Position numbers and translations under genes: made by a program. Under the pieces are notes generated by a model. That model was given only the letters and a program-made list of their open reading frames with translations, did no database searches and was not told where the DNA came from. This document shows, in pieces, positions 58,464 through 64,000 of a DNA stretch of 64,000 bases. How positions within the stretch are numbered: the first letter of the stretch is position 1; each line of letters begins with the position of its first letter. The stretch is from Gossypium raimondii (Eukaryota; Streptophyta; Magnoliopsida; Malvales; Malvaceae), in assembly GCF_025698545.1 (NCBI RefSeq), contig NC_068576.1, positions 1,991,501-2,055,500 of the forward strand, read 5' to 3'.

Positions 58464-58770
58464 TTACTTGTAAAAATCATTGAGGACAGTATAGTATAGA
58501 GATAATGAATAACATTTGTTTATTTCTATGAATAATCAATTTGATTATTTTAGTAATTTATCTAATATAATGAAATTATTATACTGAGGGGGATCCTAAC
58601 ATTCTCCCACTTGTCCTAGTGGAGTAAATGAATCATATTCCGCATCTTATATTGCCTGACATGCTTTACTAAAACTTCTAGCCACTAGAACTCAGTGAAG
58701 ACAATCGTCGCGTTGTGAAGAATATCACCATATAAGGCTTTAGCTAAATTTGATAGGTGCTTTGAGAGAC
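58464..58770 (-). mobile_element. Copia LTR start and polypurine tract on the minus strand
   Basis: On the minus strand, GGACAAGTGGGAGAA (polypurine tract, about 58602-58616) precedes TGTTAGGATCCCCC (from 58601), the usual junction of a copia internal region with its 3' LTR. The LTR would extend to lower coordinates and is broken up by the insertions listed above. The internal part is short and has no recognisable protein. Confidence 0.5.
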
Positions 58771-58778
58771 GCTCTTAT

Positions 58779-59201
58779 TATGGCTATAAATGAACAAAGG
58801 GTTCGATGAACAATTTGATTTTTGTTCGTTTATACTCGTTTATCAAGCTAAATAAATAAGATTTTAAGGCTCGTTTGTTAAACGAACCAAACACAAACAA
58901 AGCTTGTTCAGTTCATTTATGTTCATAAAAAAACTCGTTTATGTTCGTTTAAATCTCGTTTATTGTTTCGTTAGTATATATTAATAAAATTATTATGGTT
59001 TGTATGTTTTTTTCATATATAAAAATAATAATGTTCACAAATATGCTTGTTTAACTTAAACAAATGAATATGAACACACAATTTTAAATAAACGAATATG
59101 ATAAAAAATTTAAAATTCTTAACGAACACAAACTGAACACGAATAAACTTAAAAATAAACAAACGAACATGAACAAAAATACGTTTATTCAAACTGCGGT
59201 A
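58779..59201. mobile_element. hAT-type MITE, palindromic, 7-8-bp target duplication
   Basis: The interior is a long imperfect palindrome of GTTCGTTTA / TAAACGAAC words. Ends are TATGGCTATAAATGAAC (left) and, on the minus strand, TTACCGCAGTTTGAATAAAC, both decayed forms of a TAGGGCTGTAAATGAAC-type end. It is flanked by GCTCTTAT (58771-58778) and ACTCTTAT (59202-59209), which differ only in the first base. No coding capacity. Confidence 0.68.
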
Positions 59202-59209
59202 ACTCTTAT

Positions 59210-59693
59210 GAAGAATATCACCATCTGACAAGAAAAGATTATTACCATCTCGAAGTCGCCAGTGTAAGCCTTTTAACAACAACTCTCTTCATTGCAAAAT
59301 ACTTTTCCTTGCCCAGTTGTCTGCAGGCTTTTGCTTTGCTCTAAGGAAGTATTCATTCTTGCATATTTAGGTTCCAGTGTATTCTTTAGAAGGGAACGGT
59401 CACCTTTCAAGATCCTCCAAGCTTGCTTTGCAAGTAGGGCTTGGTTGAATAGCTTGCAGGATTTGATCCTTAGACCACCTTTTGGGAATGGTTGACAGAT
59501 TTGATTTCAATTAACGAAGTGCAAGCTATTATTATTTTCAGTCTGGTTCCACCAGAAGTTCCATATAATTCGGTTAACTGTTGAGCAAAGCCCTTAAGTG
59601 GCTTTGAAACATGACAGGTAGTATATAGGAAGGCTCGTCAAAGTGGACTTGATGAGTGTTAGCTTGCCTCCAAGGAGTTTGCTCAAATTTATA
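59210..59693 (-). pseudogene. LINE reverse-transcriptase C-terminal fragment
   Basis: On the minus strand a single frame from about 59693 reads LLGGKLTLIKSTLTSLPIYYLSCFKAT, then NRIIWNFWW and PKGGLRIKSCKLFNQALLAKQAWRIL, the well-known thumb/C-terminal region of plant LINE polyproteins. After a frameshift it continues LLLKGLHWRLRDGNNLFLSDGDILH, the GLRWRVGDG block. Stops interrupt it at three places. It is a 5'- and 3'-truncated copy, unrelated in position to the LINE at 19.4-33.0 kb. Confidence 0.85.
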
Positions 59694-60920
59694 TTTTCCT
59701 ATATATTTCAAGAATAATGATCCCATCTAAATTAATGCTAAATTTACAATAAATGAAGTTTAACTCAGGTGGATGGATATTAGCAAAAAAACAATCCAAG
59801 TTTAGAGCAAAATCAGCATTTGTTTTTTTTTTTTTTATGCTTTTTGCATTTACAGCTAGCAAAAGTGATTAAAATAAAAGATGCTCGTATATTTATGAAA
59901 TCAATAATTAATCCAAGTTAGCTGCCCGACGTTTATCCTTTCCCATTATTTAATTGGGATAAATTTTCTTCTTCTTTTGTGAGATGAATGTGAACACCCT
60001 TTAAACTATTCCAACTCCACATGATGGATGCAATATATATAATTTATATACATACCTGTCTAGGGATTAAGGATTCATTTCGTTGCTTTCCGTATTATTA
60101 TTATTTCACATCCTCGCCTATAAACTATGTTTCTTTTTCTTGACTACTCTGCCCATGATAGCCCAAATTATTATTTAAAATAATGTTAGTATTAAATTGC
60201 AAAACTTTTGTCCGATACCTCTTTTGGACAGATCTAACATTGACTATCAAGACTAGGAAAGATGGTAACTTGATCTCATCAACTGTGTTGCACTGTTGGG
60301 ATTACGAATAGTCAAAGCTGAAATTAATAGATATGATCGAGATTTTGGCAAATCCCATACTTGAAGGCATGCATGAAAACTTAGTACTTTGCGTTGTACT
60401 TAAATTCCGACGTTTTTGGTTTCTACGAAGAAACATGTCATCGTATCTCCCTATTGGACATGAGAATCCTCATCACATGCGTCTGCCTGATCAAACCATC
60501 CTAATAAACAATTTACACTTCATCCTATATAATAAAAAACTTGGAGAGATGTATACGTAATACCAGTCTAGGGATTAAGTTATTATTTTATAAAATTTGA
60601 TGTTTTTATAGAATTGTGGGTGCATATATATAAAAACTGATAACCAACCAGTGCTTAATTTAATTAAATGTAAAAATTGTAAGCTTGTGGCTGATTAGTA
60701 CGACTGTTTTTTCAGTACGTTTCCCATTTGACTAAGCTCGAAAGAGGCGTGCAAAGGCAGAAACTTGTGGGCGATGATTGTGTCTTCCACATGCATCCTC
60801 TGCCCTTTGTGTATGTCTTATTATATTTGTATGTATCTTACTGTTATTAATTTCTTACCTCAGTATTTAATCAAAGATGCATGATCATTTATTTTTATTT
60901 CATGTAATATAAAATAATTA
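59694..60920. other. Gene-free AT-rich stretch
   Basis: No domain or intact gene is seen. The frame 60333-60560 is short and featureless. Confidence 0.4.
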
Positions 60921-60924
60921 AAAT

Positions 60925-61560
60925 GTTTTTTAATAAGTTAACCTACGCTTAATTCGCTTTGCATTGGCATTGCTGTTAGTATTGGAAGATGTAGGTTCAA
61001 GCATACTGAAGTATGTTTATCCTCCTATTTAAGGGTTGAGGGGAGATTAAAGGTAGTTCTAAGCATTGCATCAAAAATATGTGTTTTAATAAGATATTTT
61101 TTATTTATAAATTTTAATTATAGATAATAATAAAAGTGTAATTCAATATTTATCCAACTTAATCTACCATTTTTTTAATTTTAATATAATATTAAAAATA
61201 ATAGTATAAATTACAATTCAAAATAAACTTCAATATTTATTCAACTTCACCTATTTTTGTTTTATATTTAGTTGTAATATAATAATAAAAGCAATAGTTT
61301 AAATTAAAATGGAGTATAATTATAAAGTATAATTCCATATTTTATCGTACATTATCTATTTAAATTTTTTATTTAGTTTTAATATAATAATACTTCCTTA
61401 TGTTCAAGTAAGAAATAATTTAAACCAATAAGATGTTTATTTATAAATTAATATAAGATTTTAAATTAAGATTTAATGCAAGGTGTAATTCAATATTTAA
61501 ACTATTAGTATAATAAGAAATTGGTTGTTTATAAATTTTAATAGTTTAAATTATAATGAA
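60925..61560. repeat. Degenerate AT-rich tandem repeat, unit about 100-150 bp
   Basis: Successive blocks repeat the phrase AAAGTRTAATTCAATATTTAT followed by a CCAACTTAATCTACC-like piece, then TTTAATTTTAATATAATAA (about 61130, 61215, 61310, 61480). A further copy lies at 62760-62840 beyond the Helitron-like pair, so the array was once longer and has been interrupted. Confidence 0.6.
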
Positions 61561-61565
61561 AATGC

Positions 61566-61926
61566 ATTTCAAGATGAATATAAAGTGTGCTCGCAAGCTA
61601 TTTGAGTTCGACTCGAAAAAATTCGAATTCAATTTAGTAATTATCAAACTGAGCTCAAGTTATCGACTAAGCCGAATTTGAGCTTAGTAAAACTTGACTT
61701 GAACGGTTTGCGAGCCTTATCGAGCTTTTTATCTTCTTATATTATTAAATTATGCCATTGCCCTTAATATATATTTTAACCATGAGTTTAATTATTGAGT
61801 CGAGTTCGATCTTAAGTACAAAAATTGGTAAACGAGCTTAATCGAGCTCGAGCTTAAAAATAGATGTTTGATCGAGCTCTAGCTTGGTAGTCTTCGGGTT
61901 TGGCTTGGCTCGATTACACCTCTAAT
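61566..61926. mobile_element. MITE-like palindromic element rich in GAGCTCGA words
   Basis: The right end reads, on the minus strand, TTAGAGGTGTAATCGAGCC, a common hAT-MITE terminus. The interior contains matching GAGCTTAGTAAA / TCGAGCTCGAGCTT arms. The left end is cut off at TGCTCGCAAGC inside the AT-rich array, and no target duplication is found. Confidence 0.5.
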
Positions 61927-62039
61927 GGGAGAACTTATGCCATTTACCCCAATAAAACTTTAACTTAAACACTCAACCCAAGCATTTTTTATGTATATAT
62001 ACTTTATTACCTCCATCGATTGGTTATCTATACTTATCT

Positions 62040-62340
62040 AACCTAATTCTTATATTTAAGCACTTTGTTGAGTTGGTGTCACCCTTAATCAGGTCACCAA
62101 CTCAATTATGAAATTACAAAAATACTTCTTCTTTTAAATTATAAGTAATATTATTACAATGTAACCTTTTTTATACTTTTATATAATCTTTAAGTAAAAC
62201 AATTACAAATTGAAAATTTAAGGATCAAACAAGTTTATTACCACTCCACCAATATTCATTATTGAATAAAATTTAAAAGAAAATGCTTTTAGCATAAAAT
62301 ATTTTCTTTCACCCGCATTACAGGTGTGACAAAATCTAGT
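62040..62340 (+). mobile_element. Helitron-like non-autonomous element, copy 1
   Basis: It ends in a short hairpin (CACCCGCATTACAGGTG) followed nine or ten bases later by CTAG and then T, the form of a Helitron 3' end. It carries GTTGAGTTGGTG near its start and AGCATAAAATATTTTCTTTCACC near its end, as does the next copy. It has no open frame. Confidence 0.48.
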
Positions 62341-62645
62341 ACTATATAAGTAGTTAAGCACTTTATTGAGTTGGTGTGGTCACCAACTCAGTTATGAAGT
62401 TACAGATATATCTCTCTTTTAAATTATAATTAATATCATTATAATATCACTTTTGTCTTTCTGTGCTTTTATATCATCTTTAAATAAAACAATTATAAAT
62501 TATAAATCCAAGGATAAAACATGTGTTCAATAGTACTGAAATACAAATTTATTACCATTTCACCTATTTTTATTTTAAAATATTTTTAGCATAAAATATT
62601 TTCTTTCACCTATATTGTGGGTGTGGTGGTTAAATATACTTTTTG
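62341..62645 (+). mobile_element. Helitron-like non-autonomous element, copy 2 (tandem)
   Basis: A second, diverged copy of the preceding unit in the same orientation, starting TACTATATAAGTAG. The 3' hairpin is decayed (CACCTATATTGTGGGTG). Confidence 0.45.
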
Positions 62646-62863
62646 ATACCCATGTCTTGTTCTGATATGATGAAATGGAAGCTAAAATAGGTACCAATTT
62701 AAATTAAAATATATATAGTTATCAAAAAAGTATATTTACCCTATTTTAAATTACAATGTTAGTGTATTTCAAGATGAATATAAAATGTAATTCAATATTT
62801 ATTATATTTTATTTATTAACATTTTTATTTTTAGTATACTAATAAAATTCTTATGTTTAAGTT

Positions 62864-64000
62864 TGTAACACCCTATATCTAGCCTAGGCGACAAGCCAAG
62901 TCTGGTGAGCTACATTAAATATTCTTGGAAATCCAATCTTTCAAACACAATTTAATAGCAGTTCGAAACCATATAAAAAAACATTCATAAAAACTCCAGA
63001 AACTTAGTCCAGATAACAAAAATCTTAGGAAATTCATTTATACGAAATTACTGAAAACATAAAAGCCAATAAGAAGAACGATCGAACTCCCGACACGCCG
63101 ACCCGATCAAGTTGGTCAATTGCCTGTAATTCAGTCAATAAACAAAGTGAGTTGATAATTTAATGTACGTAAAAATTATAAATTCAATCACAATTATGAA
63201 TATATCAGTAAATTCTCAAATTCAATTTCAAAACCAGATTCATTGAACATTTCATACAGTTTTAACAGATCAGACATAAAACAGATAATTATAATTTCAG
63301 GTGCAGAACAAATCAGAAACAGATGTGGTTTTCCTACCCCCATGCGCTACACACCATCTCCAACCAACCCTACGCACCATAAAAGGTATTTAATATCCAT
63401 CCAACCTTACACACCACATAGTGTCAGTATGACACGTTTCCCTAATTGCAGTCTTACTGCCAAATCAAATTGCGATATACGCCAAATTCAAATACAATTT
63501 GTGGTTTAGCCACTGAATCAGTACAGGTCACTTCCTCATTAAACAATAATCACCCAATGCAATTGCAGATTACAAATGACAGATATCAAGCATGCATATA
63601 CAGCTATACAGACATAGTTTTAAGTCAGACAATACAGATTAATAACATTATCAGTCATCGCGTTCAATGAACACACTTATAATCAACTAACCAGTCTCAG
63701 ATCACGGAATAACAATTTCTACAGTTCAAGTCAAATCATGCGAACCCTACGGAAGGCCCACGTTCACTTCGAACGACACATACGATCCTAGGAAAAATCC
63801 CAGTGACATAGTCCACACGCCCGTGTAGATTCAAACAGCTTGAGTGTCTGGCTCATGTGGTCTACACGACCTAGCACACGCTCTTGTGGCCCCAAATAAT
63901 GGTTCACACGGCCTGGCACACATCTGTGTCACCGGTCCGTGTGACCCCTACACCAAAACGGTGAGCTACATGGTTTGGACACACGTCCGTGTCCCTAGCC
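62864..64000 (-). mobile_element. Partial gypsy-type LTR running off the right edge
   Basis: It opens TGTAACACCCTATATCTAGCCTAGG, the mirrored form of a gypsy LTR end. It continues with a GTGAGTT block (63150) and AT-rich DNA, and after 63780 has clustered ACACGCCCGTGT, ACACGGCCTGG and ACCGGTCCGTGTG words. The frames at 63243-63670 are by-products. The far end lies outside the window. Confidence 0.6.

Noticed and set aside
60333-60560. Possible 75-residue gene
   Set aside because: No homology that I can recognise, no motif, and surrounded by repeat-derived DNA.
18500-64000. A new multi-gene system or biosynthetic cluster
   Set aside because: The only non-transposon genes here are a GATA factor, DRP3 and a dead UGT, which share no pathway; the rest is transposon-derived.

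Overview
The window is a stretch of dicot plant nuclear DNA. It has intron-rich genes with GT-AG (and a few GC-AG) introns, AT-rich spacers, several LTR retrotransposons, LINE remnants, MITEs and an inserted piece of plastid DNA. The long LTRs that begin TGTAACACCC, carry ACACGGCCGTGT-like motifs and end GTGTTACA suggest Malvaceae, probably cotton (Gossypium). That attribution comes from recognition and was not confirmed by a search.

Bases 1-18.4 kb are gene-rich. In order they hold a magnesium-dependent phosphatase (HAD family, +), beta-ureidopropionase (PYD3, +, with a one-base coding frameshift), nicotinamidase (NIC1, -, convergent with PYD3), a 6-kb spacer with a decayed plastid insertion (trnV-GAC to the rrn16 leader), and a chloroplast fructose-1,6-bisphosphatase of the redox-insensitive type (+).

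Bases 18.5-33.0 kb are a transposon nest. A MULE-like relic lies first. Next is a LINE split by a Ty1/copia element (162-bp LTRs, target-site duplication AAGGT), which is itself split inside its reverse transcriptase by a gag-less Ty3/gypsy element (about 820-bp LTRs, target-site duplication GTAAC/GGAAC). The insertion order is therefore LINE, then copia, then gypsy.

Bases 33.5-46.6 kb hold a TIFY-CCT-GATA transcription factor (ZML type, +), a 20-exon dynamin-related protein of the DRP3 type (-), and a broken flavonoid 3-O-glycosyltransferase (UGT78-like pseudogene, +). The DRP3 gene has two GC-AG introns and one exon junction that keeps frame only with a shifted donor.

Bases 47-64 kb hold no host gene I can support. 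They contain a short copia element that keeps gag-protease but lacks the rest of pol, a Transposase_28-like remnant, a solo LTR with a second solo LTR inside it, further LTR fragments, a hAT-type MITE, a reverse-strand LINE fragment, an array of degenerate AT-rich repeats, a possible tandem Helitron pair, and a partial LTR running off the right edge.

The host genes serve separate household roles: pyrimidine catabolism to beta-alanine, NAD salvage, plastid sugar-phosphate metabolism, mitochondrial/peroxisomal fission and transcription. They do not form a pathway cluster. I found no CRISPR array, phage or gene cluster pointing to a novel system. The points of interest are the nested-element history and the frame anomalies in otherwise well-kept genes.
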